Shown: in pieces, positions 15,254 to 22,671 of the stretch
Position numbering within the stretch: the first letter of the stretch is position 1
Layout of the letters: each line of letters starts with the position of its first letter
NCBI GenBank assembly: GCA_003151985.1
Contig: PLZC01000459.1
Span: forward strand, 1-32,145
DNA: 32,145 bases
Direction of reading: 5' to 3'
Source: Acidobacteriaceae bacterium
GTDB taxonomy: Bacteria > Acidobacteriota > Terriglobia > Terriglobales > Acidobacteriaceae
Notes under the pieces: generated by a model
Told to the model about the DNA's origin: nothing
What the model saw: only the letters and a program-made list of their open reading frames with translations
The model's database searches: none
Translations under genes and position numbers: made by a program

Positions 15254-18200
15254 TTAGAAGGTGAATTTGAGGGCTCCCTGCATCACGCGAGGCGGTGTAA
15301 CACCAGTCGACGTAATCTGCCCAGTGTTGCCACTCGATGGATCGTTGCTCGGAATACCAAAGCTGGGATGATTGAGAGCATTAAACATCTCCCAGCGGAA
15401 CTGGATGGCATACTTTTCGTGGAACTGCCAATTCTTGTCGATGCCAATATCAGCGGTATCGGTCCCGGGCGCCTGAAAGATATTTCTTCCGGAGTTGCCA
15501 AACGTTCCAGGCGCATTTACCGCGAAAGCACCAGGATTGAAATACTGATTCAGCCAATGAGATTTCCCTCCCTGATGAACCTGATATGACTTTCCTGTTA
15601 CATCGGCACGATCCCCGTACTGAAGTGCCCCTGAGTTGTTATTTCCATCACCACCGACAATGCCGAATGGTTGGCCCGATTGCAGGGTCCATATCCCACT
15701 CACCTGCCATAGTCCGAGAATGTTCCTCATGAGATAGCCTGAATTCTTCAGGGAAGGAGTCTCATAGATGAAACTTGTAATCGAAATGAAAGGGAAATTC
15801 AAACTGGAGATCCCACGATTCCATTTCAAATCAAAGGGGTCGCCTATTTGGCCACCCTGGGCTAAGCTCCCGATGCTGTTTATGTCGATGGCCTTTGACC
15901 ACGTAAAGCTCGACTGAAACTGAATACCGTGCGAGAGATGCTTATTCAGAGCGGCCTGCAGTGAATGATAAGATGCCGTTCCTGCGGTCATCGACTCATT
16001 AATGGGGCCCATCAACGGATAAGTGCTTCGATTGCTCTGATTTGCATATATCCCGGGATTCAGGTCAATTGGAGTAGCCTGATGGTACGATTGACTTCCT
16101 ACATATGCTATATGCAGGGCCATCTGCCATGGGAGCTCCTGCTCTGCGGAAGCATTCCAACTCTGCGTCACACCTAGTTTGAAATTCCTTGCAAACGTCC
16201 CCTGGAGAGTTACGGGCGTAACAAATTGAACATTTGCCGGCGGATTATAGGTAGCGGAGGCAAAAGGAGGAAACGGACTCTTTCCACCGGTGTATGCAAA
16301 CCCAATCCATGGATTATCGAAAGAGACCGGTGAGCTAGCCGTTGCATTCAAAGTATAGGCCGGGTCGAAGGGCGGGACGTCTCCGAAAGGGCTGTACTGC
16401 GAATACTGCATTGGCGCTACGAACATCCCAAATCCCGCCCGGAATGCCGTCTTCGGCATGTTGCGAGGTTGAAATGCGAGACCAATTCGGGGCTCAACAA
16501 TTGAGTAATCGTTTGGCGCGAGGCCCTGTTGCACTCCTTTATCACCAATGAACACCAAGCCTTCCGGCGCATTTGGAAAGCGTTGGCTCTGCTGTCCCGG
16601 TAGAAAGGCAGAACCATGTCCACCCGCAATTACCGCCGGAACGTACGGCTCCCATCGGAGACCGGCAGTCACCGTCAGCGACCGAGATGCCCGGTATTGG
16701 TCCTGGCCGTACACACCGAGGACCCAACCCTGCTCGACATTCACCTCACCTCCGCCTTGCAGGAAGGAACCGATATCACCAAGTAGGAAATCTGCAAGTC
16801 CAAAACCCGTAGCGTATCCGGAAAAGTAAAGTTGTGGATATGCAGGCCAAGTACTGACCTCATGCGCTAACTGACGGTAGGCGTCCACCCCGGCAGTGAG
16901 TAGGTGATTTGAAACTGTTTTGGTTATTGAATCTGTTGCGCCCCATGAAATCCTGTGGTATGTGTAGGGCATCGCTGGTGGAACGGAAAATCCATTGGAT
17001 GCCCCCACAAAGTTCATATAACATCCGGGTGGTTCTGCAATATCGATAAATTGACTCAAGCAGGCGGGAGAACCATCCGCGCGTTCTTCATGTCCTCCAA
17101 AACCGGCATCCAATCGTGTCCACGATCCTTCAAAGACATTTACCAGGCTTGGACCGATCGTCCATGTATGGCCAAGAACTTCATTGAACGATCTGCCGCT
17201 TTCACCAGACTGATTGATCGCGATTGCCAAAAGATTCCCTGGAGTCGCCACTGACGGACTATCGTAGTTGATTATGAAGCTTCTCAAGATCATGTGCTGT
17301 TTGTCGGAGAGTGCGTAATCGACGCGGCCAGTGCCTTCATCGTAGGAAATCTTGTACGCGGGCCCCAAGTAATTCACTTCACCGGTACTTAAGTTTTGCC
17401 CTAATGGTATGAGCTTGGCGAGTGCAAGCGCCCCTTTACTGAAGAGCGATGGATTGACCTGATTCGGCACCCCATTCACTGTTTGAAATGGTCCGCTCAG
17501 AACCTGCGGTACGGCACTAAAATCGCCATTGAGCATGGCTTGGGTTGGATCGAATGTGGTGTTGGTCGATGATGCTTCGCTGGCCCTGGTCGCTTGATAG
17601 TTAAGGAAGAAGAAGAGCTTTTGCTTGAGCACGGGTCCGCCGATAGCCCCGCCAAACTGATTCCTTTTCAGTGGATCGACCAGGCTGGAGAAATAGTTTC
17701 CCGCGTTAAGATCGTTGTTCCTCAGGAATTCGAACAGCGCTCCGTGAAATGTATCCGTGCCCGATTTCGTTTGGATGCTGACCACGGCGCTCGGCGCAAA
17801 TCCGTATTGAGCACCGTAATTATTCGATATTACCCTGAATTCCTGGGTCGCATCCGCATTTGGAAACGGCGCTGCGGTAAGCAGATAAGTGTCCATGTTG
17901 GGAACGCCGTCGAGGAGGTAGTAGGTGCTTCCTTGTCGTCCACCTCCCGCAGATGCGGCGGTTTCAGTGGGGATCGCTGCCTGAACCCATCCAGCACTTG
18001 TGGCCAGGACGTTCGACACGCCTGTCGTCAGGAGGACCAGGCTTGATGGATCCCTGCCGTTGAGCGGCAGATCCTTTACCTCATCTTCATTGATGACCGC
18101 ACTAATGTCCGCCGATGTGGAATTGATCAGTGCGCCCGTAGACGTTACTGTGACCGTTTGCGTTGTCTCGCCGACCGTCAGTGAGAAGTTGAGAGTTTTC

Positions 18201-18520
18201 CTGTCGCCAACGTTCAGCGTGACACGGTCGACTACCGTCTTCCTGAAACTAGCGGCTTCTACAGTAACACGATAATTGCCCGGCTCCAGCGCGGGAACGA
18301 CGAAGGCTCCGGACTGATTCGTCTCGGTGCTCCGGCGTGCGCCAGTCCCTTGATTCACGATCAGCACGTTTGCACTCGGCAAAATCGCACCGGAACTGTC
18401 AGTGACCACTCCTCCGATTTCGGCGGAAGACACTTGCGCATGGGCTGCGGGAAAGAACCAGAGAAGAGCCAACGCACAGCAGACTATGAAGAATTCAGAA
18501 TTCGCCTTGAAACATTTCAT
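15254..18520 (-). CDS. Oar-like TonB-dependent outer-membrane receptor (carboxypeptidase-regulatory-like N domain)
   Basis: 1,088 residues. A signal peptide (ALALLWFFPAAHAQ) is followed by a carboxypeptidase-regulatory-like domain (EIGGVVTDSSGAILPSANV to about residue 115), a plug region (INEDEVKDLPLNGRDPSSLVLLTTGV, and the family motif YLLDGVPNMD), and a long beta-barrel ending in a C-terminal Phe (GALKFTF). This is the family greatly expanded in Acidobacteriota. It imports large or scarce substrates, often oligosaccharides, using TonB energy. The start has a strong AAGGAGAGG site. It lies 50 nt after the acylase gene and before the RraA-like gene, in an order typical of polymer-use loci. 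The substrate is probably the one handled by the neighbouring catabolic genes. Confidence 0.9.
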   Translation of the reverse strand: MKCFKANSEFFIVCCALALLWFFPAAHAQVSSAEIGGVVTDSSGAILPSANVLIVNQGTGARRSTETNQSGAFVVPALEPGNYRVTVEAASFRKTVVDRVTLNVGDRKTLNFSLTVGETTQTVTVTSTGALINSTSADISAVINEDEVKDLPLNGRDPSSLVLLTTGVSNVLATSAGWVQAAIPTETAASAGGGRQGSTYYLLDGVPNMDTYLLTAAPFPNADATQEFRVISNNYGAQYGFAPSAVVSIQTKSGTDTFHGALFEFLRNNDLNAGNYFSSLVDPLKRNQFGGAIGGPVLKQKLFFFLNYQATRASEASSTNTTFDPTQAMLNGDFSAVPQVLSGPFQTVNGVPNQVNPSLFSKGALALAKLIPLGQNLSTGEVNYLGPAYKISYDEGTGRVDYALSDKQHMILRSFIINYDSPSVATPGNLLAIAINQSGESGRSFNEVLGHTWTIGPSLVNVFEGSWTRLDAGFGGHEERADGSPACLSQFIDIAEPPGCYMNFVGASNGFSVPPAMPYTYHRISWGATDSITKTVSNHLLTAGVDAYRQLAHEVSTWPAYPQLYFSGYATGFGLADFLLGDIGSFLQGGGEVNVEQGWVLGVYGQDQYRASRSLTVTAGLRWEPYVPAVIAGGHGSAFLPGQQSQRFPNAPEGLVFIGDKGVQQGLAPNDYSIVEPRIGLAFQPRNMPKTAFRAGFGMFVAPMQYSQYSPFGDVPPFDPAYTLNATASSPVSFDNPWIGFAYTGGKSPFPPFASATYNPPANVQFVTPVTLQGTFARNFKLGVTQSWNASAEQELPWQMALHIAYVGSQSYHQATPIDLNPGIYANQSNRSTYPLMGPINESMTAGTASYHSLQAALNKHLSHGIQFQSSFTWSKAIDINSIGSLAQGGQIGDPFDLKWNRGISSLNFPFISITSFIYETPSLKNSGYLMRNILGLWQVSGIWTLQSGQPFGIVGGDGNNNSGALQYGDRADVTGKSYQVHQGGKSHWLNQYFNPGAFAVNAPGTFGNSGRNIFQAPGTDTADIGIDKNWQFHEKYAIQFRWEMFNALNHPSFGIPSNDPSSGNTGQITSTGVTPPRVMQGALKFTF

Positions 18521-18572
18521 TTGCAGCCTCTCCTTCGAGTGATGCGTGCGTTAAGGACTCATTAGCTCGTAC

Positions 18573-20831
18573 TTAGATCTGTCTCCTTGGATCCATGCGG
18601 TGGATACGGTTCTTATCCCCCCATACCGATTCGCTGTTTTCCAATATTTCCCCCGGGGTAAGCCAGAAGGGCTTGATGCGGTGTTCGCTATGCAGCTTTG
18701 CCAAGTCGTTGTAGTGGGGGGACGATGGATGCTCCGACTCGCCGTATGGCAACAGGCTCCAGACCTGCTTGGGCTTACCGCTTGCCGGATCCTCCTCCAT
18801 AACAACCATGAAGTGTCCCCAACCGTCATTGCAGAAGATCCGTCCGTCATCCTGTTCCGGCCCTTCGTCGGGATGGAGCACTCCAAACAGCTCAACGCTG
18901 GCTCCATCCATCGGAAATACGCCGCCGCGCACCAAGACGTTAATCTGTCCCCAGGGGATTTCCACCTTGCCAAACTTTTTGCGCAGACGCTCGATTGCCT
19001 CTACAAACGCGCGCCATGCCATGTCCTGCTCCTCCGCGGAGTGGATGTCGATTGTGCCGCGATCGTAGGCCATAAAACGGGCATACTTCGCTTCCGAAAA
19101 AATCTCCTGGTAGGTTTTGGCCCAATAGAAGAGATAGGTCATGGCTAGCGAATCGATTGCCGAACGGTGGTCCCAGGCCTTCAACTTCTCGAGCGGCGAC
19201 CGCAACCGGGCGTCCTTTAGCCAAGTCTTAGCGGCCTCCACGAGCAGCGGCACGATCACATCGGCGGGCAGGATATATGTGTCGTAACCGAGATCGGTCA
19301 TCTCGTCCAACGTGAACTTCCGGACCTGACCCAGGACCTGAAACAGCCGCTCGCCGCGCGTGTTTAACGCCGCCATGTACGTACCCTGCTTGACCGGATT
19401 CGACAGCAGATAGTAGGGCCCGAGCATCAGTGGATCCAAGCCTGAGTTAGGAGTAGAGACCCAGAAGGGGTTGTTGCAGTTCTGGAGAAACCCGGAAGCA
19501 GGGTTTGTGAGCTGGGGATATTTCCCGAACGGGATGAACGGCCCCCATTCGGTCTCTCTTGTCCATCCCGGAACCGGCTTCAGCCAGTTATATTTTTCAT
19601 TCCTGCGGGGAACAGTGCCGTTGTGTACCCAATAGATGTTTTTCGAGTCGGAATACAGAAAGTTCCAGCGCGGAATGAGCTGGCGCGCCAGTGCCTCTTT
19701 AAACTCATCGAGATTGAGTGCCTTCATCAATCCATATAAGCCAAGCGAGTAATTCACGCCGTCGAAGTTGGGCAGTTTAACCGCCCAGGCGCGGTGCTGC
19801 TCCTTATCGAACTTTACGACCGGACCGTGGTGTGTGTAATACAGAGGGAGCGAGACTGACTCCGTGTCCTTGGGTCCCTTCACACGGAAATTTGCGGTTT
19901 CAACGCGAATGTCCCGCCACGCGTCTTCGTACAGGTATTGCAGATTGTTTGCGGGGTTGATCTTTTCTTCGTATACGTCGGACATGTTGGGCTGGTTCCA
20001 GGTTGCCGACCAAGTGATCTTGTCGTTAAACCCCATCAGGAAAAACGGACTCCCGAACCAGCTCATTCCGCCTGCGTTCAGCTTGCCCGGAACCATCAGG
20101 TGCGCCTCGTAATTCTGAAAGTGGTTTGCCCATGGCATGTGCGTGTGTTCAACGTGAATGATGCGCCCATTGGCCGACTTGGCTGGAGAGATTGCCCATT
20201 GATTGGAACCGAAATTCGGGAAGTTCCAGGTCTCGTCTGACAGCTTCATGAGCGCCTCGTGAATGGTGTAGAAGCGAAAATAATTACTACGTTCGAATGC
20301 TTCGATATCTTCTGCCGTGATGCTGTCAATCCATGTAGGGATTTCTTGCCGATGCTTGGCAATGTAATAGTTGACGCCGCGCGCGAAGGCATCGAGAATC
20401 TTGAAAACAGCGGGATCGATTTTGGATTTGTTTTCCAGCACACCTTGCTTGGTGCGGAGAAGCCGCTGCAGGTAATCGCCGTCCCAGCGGTATTCATAAG
20501 GGATGAAGTGCAGATAGCCGTCGCCCAAGGCTTCGAATCCAAGGACCTCCGCGCGACGACCCTGCGCATCCCGGTATTGCAGCATCATCCGCTCGAGATG
20601 ATCTTCCGCCTGGGCATAGCCATACCCAAAGAACGCGGCTTCCTCTGTCTCACCCACGATATGCGGAACGCCGTATGTATCACGGTAGATCGTCACTTCG
20701 TTTACGAGCGGCTCATTCCGGTTGGACACGGCGGGGGCCGGGGAGTCGAACAGCTTGGGTTCGCTCAGGACTTGACTCTCGATCAATGTAGACACGCCGA
20801 GTAAAATCACTTCTCGGCGATTAATCTTCAT
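18573..20831 (-). CDS. Penicillin acylase-family Ntn hydrolase
   Basis: About 750 residues, usual for the penicillin G/AHL acylase family. The alpha-chain motif is EVTIYRDTYGVPHI and YGYAQAEDHLERM. The autocatalytic site is FGSNQWAISP, with the nucleophile Ser at about residue 209 of the chosen protein, followed by beta-chain motifs (HTHMPW, YTHHGPVV). The start at 20831 (MKINRREVILLG) was chosen over the ORF-track TTG six codons earlier because AGGAG lies about 7 nt upstream. The twin-Arg n-region and hydrophobic stretch suggest Tat export to the periplasm. Such enzymes cleave amide bonds of N-acyl compounds. Its position between the regulator and the receptor suggests it trims an N-acylated or amide-linked conjugate, or quenches acyl-homoserine lactones. 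Amide substrate unknown. Confidence 0.85.
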   Translation of the reverse strand: MKINRREVILLGVSTLIESQVLSEPKLFDSPAPAVSNRNEPLVNEVTIYRDTYGVPHIVGETEEAAFFGYGYAQAEDHLERMMLQYRDAQGRRAEVLGFEALGDGYLHFIPYEYRWDGDYLQRLLRTKQGVLENKSKIDPAVFKILDAFARGVNYYIAKHRQEIPTWIDSITAEDIEAFERSNYFRFYTIHEALMKLSDETWNFPNFGSNQWAISPAKSANGRIIHVEHTHMPWANHFQNYEAHLMVPGKLNAGGMSWFGSPFFLMGFNDKITWSATWNQPNMSDVYEEKINPANNLQYLYEDAWRDIRVETANFRVKGPKDTESVSLPLYYTHHGPVVKFDKEQHRAWAVKLPNFDGVNYSLGLYGLMKALNLDEFKEALARQLIPRWNFLYSDSKNIYWVHNGTVPRRNEKYNWLKPVPGWTRETEWGPFIPFGKYPQLTNPASGFLQNCNNPFWVSTPNSGLDPLMLGPYYLLSNPVKQGTYMAALNTRGERLFQVLGQVRKFTLDEMTDLGYDTYILPADVIVPLLVEAAKTWLKDARLRSPLEKLKAWDHRSAIDSLAMTYLFYWAKTYQEIFSEAKYARFMAYDRGTIDIHSAEEQDMAWRAFVEAIERLRKKFGKVEIPWGQINVLVRGGVFPMDGASVELFGVLHPDEGPEQDDGRIFCNDGWGHFMVVMEEDPASGKPKQVWSLLPYGESEHPSSPHYNDLAKLHSEHRIKPFWLTPGEILENSESVWGDKNRIHRMDPRRQI

Positions 20832-21289
20832 CGAAAACTCCTGTTGCAATCAGAATGATGAGAACAACCAACCGGCCACCTCGTTCTGGGAAAACCAGTG
20901 GTTGCAATGAGGTGATCCAACCGAGAGTCACTCCTGTGGATCTCGTACGACGCTCTGATCTTGTGCACAATAATCCGGTATCCGGTATGGTTTTTATAGT
21001 GGGCGCGAAGCCATTTCAGCAATTTGCATCCGACCGGCTGGACGTGATGACGGCTTGGAATACAGGAGTTGAGGCGCAACGGAACCTAAACCGCCTGGAG
21101 TTGAGCGGAAAGCCTTGGCAGGACATCACCGTCAACAGAGAGAGGCCGAGTGGAACTGACGTAGAGGCAAGCTCATGCAAAACAACTGCTCATACTCTCC
21201 AAAATGGAGTACGCCCGTTGCCCATTCCCCCAACACGGAAGCACTGGCCCGATTCCAGACCATCAACCAGGCCTCAAACCGGAAAACGC
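20832..21289. promoter_or_regulatory. Intergenic region before the acylase gene; palindrome TTGTGCACAA at 20961-20970
   Basis: About 460 nt lie between the IclR stop and the acylase start with no credible gene. The plus-strand ORF 20855-21352 runs into the IclR gene and shows no family features. Visible elements are a perfect 10-bp palindrome TTGTGCACAA (20961-20970), a tandem CCGGTAT pair just beside it, and a small CTCCA/TGGAG hairpin near 21197-21209 downstream of IclR. The palindrome lies about 130 nt from the acylase start and is a candidate regulator site. No clear -35/-10 pair is seen. Confidence 0.35.
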
Positions 21290-22117
21290 TCAAGCGATCT
21301 TAAATTGGGATTCTTCCGCCTGGGCCGACACACAGGACTTATTGCAGACTGAACCGATATGCTTCGACAACGAAGCGGCAGCATGCATCACGAGGGCCGC
21401 CTTGCCGGGGATGTCTTCAAGCTCCGCTCTTGTGCCCGAGATACTGATTGCAGCTGCAACCTCACCGTCGACGCTGTATACAGGCGCGCCGACACATCGC
21501 GTACCAATCTCCTCTTCCTCATCGTCTAAGGCATAACCCAACTGCCGAACCTGTTCGCAGGCTGAGTGAAGCTTTCGCATGGAAATAATAGTATTCTCGT
21601 TGTAGCGACAAAGCCCATGTTTGGCGATAAGGTTTTCCAGTTCCGCAGCGGGTAAATGAGCGATCAAAGCTTTCCCTAGAGCGGTACAGTGTAATCCCAT
21701 TCTCTTGCCCACCCAACTGGCCAGCCGGGGCGCTTCAGGTGGTTGGATTCTATCGATCAGGATGGCTTCACCTTCAACCATGACGGCGAGATGCACTGTC
21801 AGCCTCGTCTCTAACATCAATCGGTTGAGGATAGAAGAGAGTTGTTCATGCAGGAAGTTTCTGCACAGCGCCATGTTGGCAAGTGTGTACAGGCGCCAAC
21901 CCAGACAATAGCGGCCTGTTTCTCTTTCCCGTTGTAAATACCCACAGCGTTGGTACGTGAGTAGAAGCGCGTGCACTGTACTCCGAGACAGCTGAAGTTT
22001 GCGTGTCAACTGCGACAAGGTGACACCACGCCGCGACTGGGCGAGCTGCTCAAGAATTAGAAGCCCCCTCTCCAACGCAGGCACGGATTGCGTTTTTAGT
22101 CCATCAAATGTACCCAT
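21290..22117 (-). CDS. IclR-family transcriptional regulator
   Basis: 275 residues. An N-terminal winged helix-turn-helix (about residues 13-75: VPALERGLLILEQLAQ, VTLSQLTRKLQLSRSTVHALLL, GRYCLGWRL) is joined to an IclR effector-binding domain. The latter shows the typical LHCTALGKALIAHLP, a REYALDDEE-like GYALDDEEEE, GTRCVGAPVYSVDG and AAISISGTRA. IclR proteins usually sense small organic acids and repress or activate catabolic genes. It is the first gene of the minus-strand array, so it probably controls the acylase-receptor-sugar-acid genes and its own synthesis. Its start has only a weak ribosome binding site. A 17-bp tandem repeat lies 41-74 nt upstream. Confidence 0.9.
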   Translation of the reverse strand: MGTFDGLKTQSVPALERGLLILEQLAQSRRGVTLSQLTRKLQLSRSTVHALLLTYQRCGYLQRERETGRYCLGWRLYTLANMALCRNFLHEQLSSILNRLMLETRLTVHLAVMVEGEAILIDRIQPPEAPRLASWVGKRMGLHCTALGKALIAHLPAAELENLIAKHGLCRYNENTIISMRKLHSACEQVRQLGYALDDEEEEIGTRCVGAPVYSVDGEVAAAISISGTRAELEDIPGKAALVMHAAASLSKHIGSVCNKSCVSAQAEESQFKIA

Positions 22118-22157
22118 GTGGCGTACTTTAACACGAAATTCGACTGGCGTGTGTAAT

Positions 22158-22191
22158 ATGTCCGACTAATTGAAATGTCCGACTAATTGAA
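22158..22191. repeat. Perfect 17-bp tandem repeat upstream of iclR-type gene
   Basis: ATGTCCGACTAATTGAA occurs twice head to tail with no gap (22158-22174 and 22175-22191), 41-74 nt before the IclR-family start. A 17-nt period would place two protein contacts about 1.6 helical turns apart. It may be an operator used by the regulator, or a simple duplication. Either way it is the only exact tandem repeat noticed in the window. Confidence 0.7.
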
Positions 22192-22194
22192 CGG

Positions 22195-22316
22195 TTTTAC
22201 AGGCTGCCGAAAAAGGCAAGAGTTTCGGACAAAGACTCCCAAAATGTCCCTCAGGGGCTTAGAGCCCGCCCGATTTTAAGCCATTCATGCACGGGCTGAA
22301 GCCCGCACCCTTCAAT
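22195..22316. repeat. REP-like palindromic intergenic element (acidobacterial type)
   Basis: About 120 nt with two short palindromes typical of repeats scattered through Acidobacteriota genomes: gggcttagagccc (5-bp stem) and cgggctgaagcccg (6-bp stem), preceded by 'caggctgccgaaaaaggc' and 'aaaatgtccctcagg' and ending in 'gcacccttcaa'. I recall this word pattern from intergenic repeats in this phylum, but copy number in this genome cannot be tested here. Such elements can form mRNA 3' hairpins or be mobilised by REP-associated transposases. None of those is present here. Confidence 0.6.
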
Positions 22317-22612
22317 GGATTAAGTTCTTCTGCCAGAGACTGTTTAGCCGGTTCATCTGCACGGTCTGTGCGGGGGCGTACCTGGGGCCAAATATCAGCA
22401 CGTTGCTGCCGTAGGCAGAATTCACCTGCGCCAGATCGTGAATGCTTCCGCTGAGAGCCTGATCCCCTTTTGAGCGGGAGTCGTTGGGCCTCGCGGAGTC
22501 ACGCAGATAGCTGCGAGGTTCGATTTCCATCCGGCGGGCCGGACAATCTACTCCTTCGAGGTCTTATCTCCATTGCTTAATAATCCGTCGAATTGAAGAA
22601 TGAGTCCACTAA
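22317..22612. other. Intergenic stretch with GC-rich hairpins; doubtful 72-aa ORF
   Basis: This continues the intergenic region between the divergent IclR and TonB-receptor genes. It contains TCCGGC-GG-GCCGGA (22530-22543), CGCAG/CTGCG (22502-22515) and CCTCGC/GCGAGG around the same place, so the RNA would be well folded. A minus-strand ORF (22312-22530, 72 aa) spans it. Its product is unrecognised, its ATG overlaps one hairpin, and a GAAGGAG lies about 20 nt upstream, too far to be convincing. I treat it as non-coding. It may carry the receptor's promoter, but no clear box is visible. Confidence 0.35.
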
Positions 22613-22657
22613 AGTCGTTTGCGATTATGGCTCGTCGCTCGAACACCGCAAACGACT
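22613..22657 (+). promoter_or_regulatory. 11-bp perfect inverted repeat in the 5' leader of the second TonB receptor
   Basis: AGTCGTTTGCG (22613-22623) and CGCAAACGACT (22647-22657) are exact reverse complements separated by 23 nt. The second arm touches the ribosome binding site AGGAGAGG, which starts at 22657, 15 nt before the ATG. In RNA this is an 11-bp stem directly upstream of the ribosome landing site. In DNA it could be a split operator. It is not followed by a T-run and lies upstream of a gene, so it is not a terminator for anything seen here. Confidence 0.65.
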
Positions 22658-22671
22658 AGGAGAGGATCTCC

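Noticed and set aside
20855-21352. 165-aa plus-strand ORF between the acylase and IclR genes
   Set aside because: Low-complexity composition, no recognisable motif, no good ribosome binding site, and it runs into the antisense of the IclR gene.
22312-22530. 72-aa minus-strand ORF in the divergent intergenic region
   Set aside because: Unrecognised product over hairpin-rich DNA next to a REP-like element; the nearest SD-like sequence is too far from the ATG.
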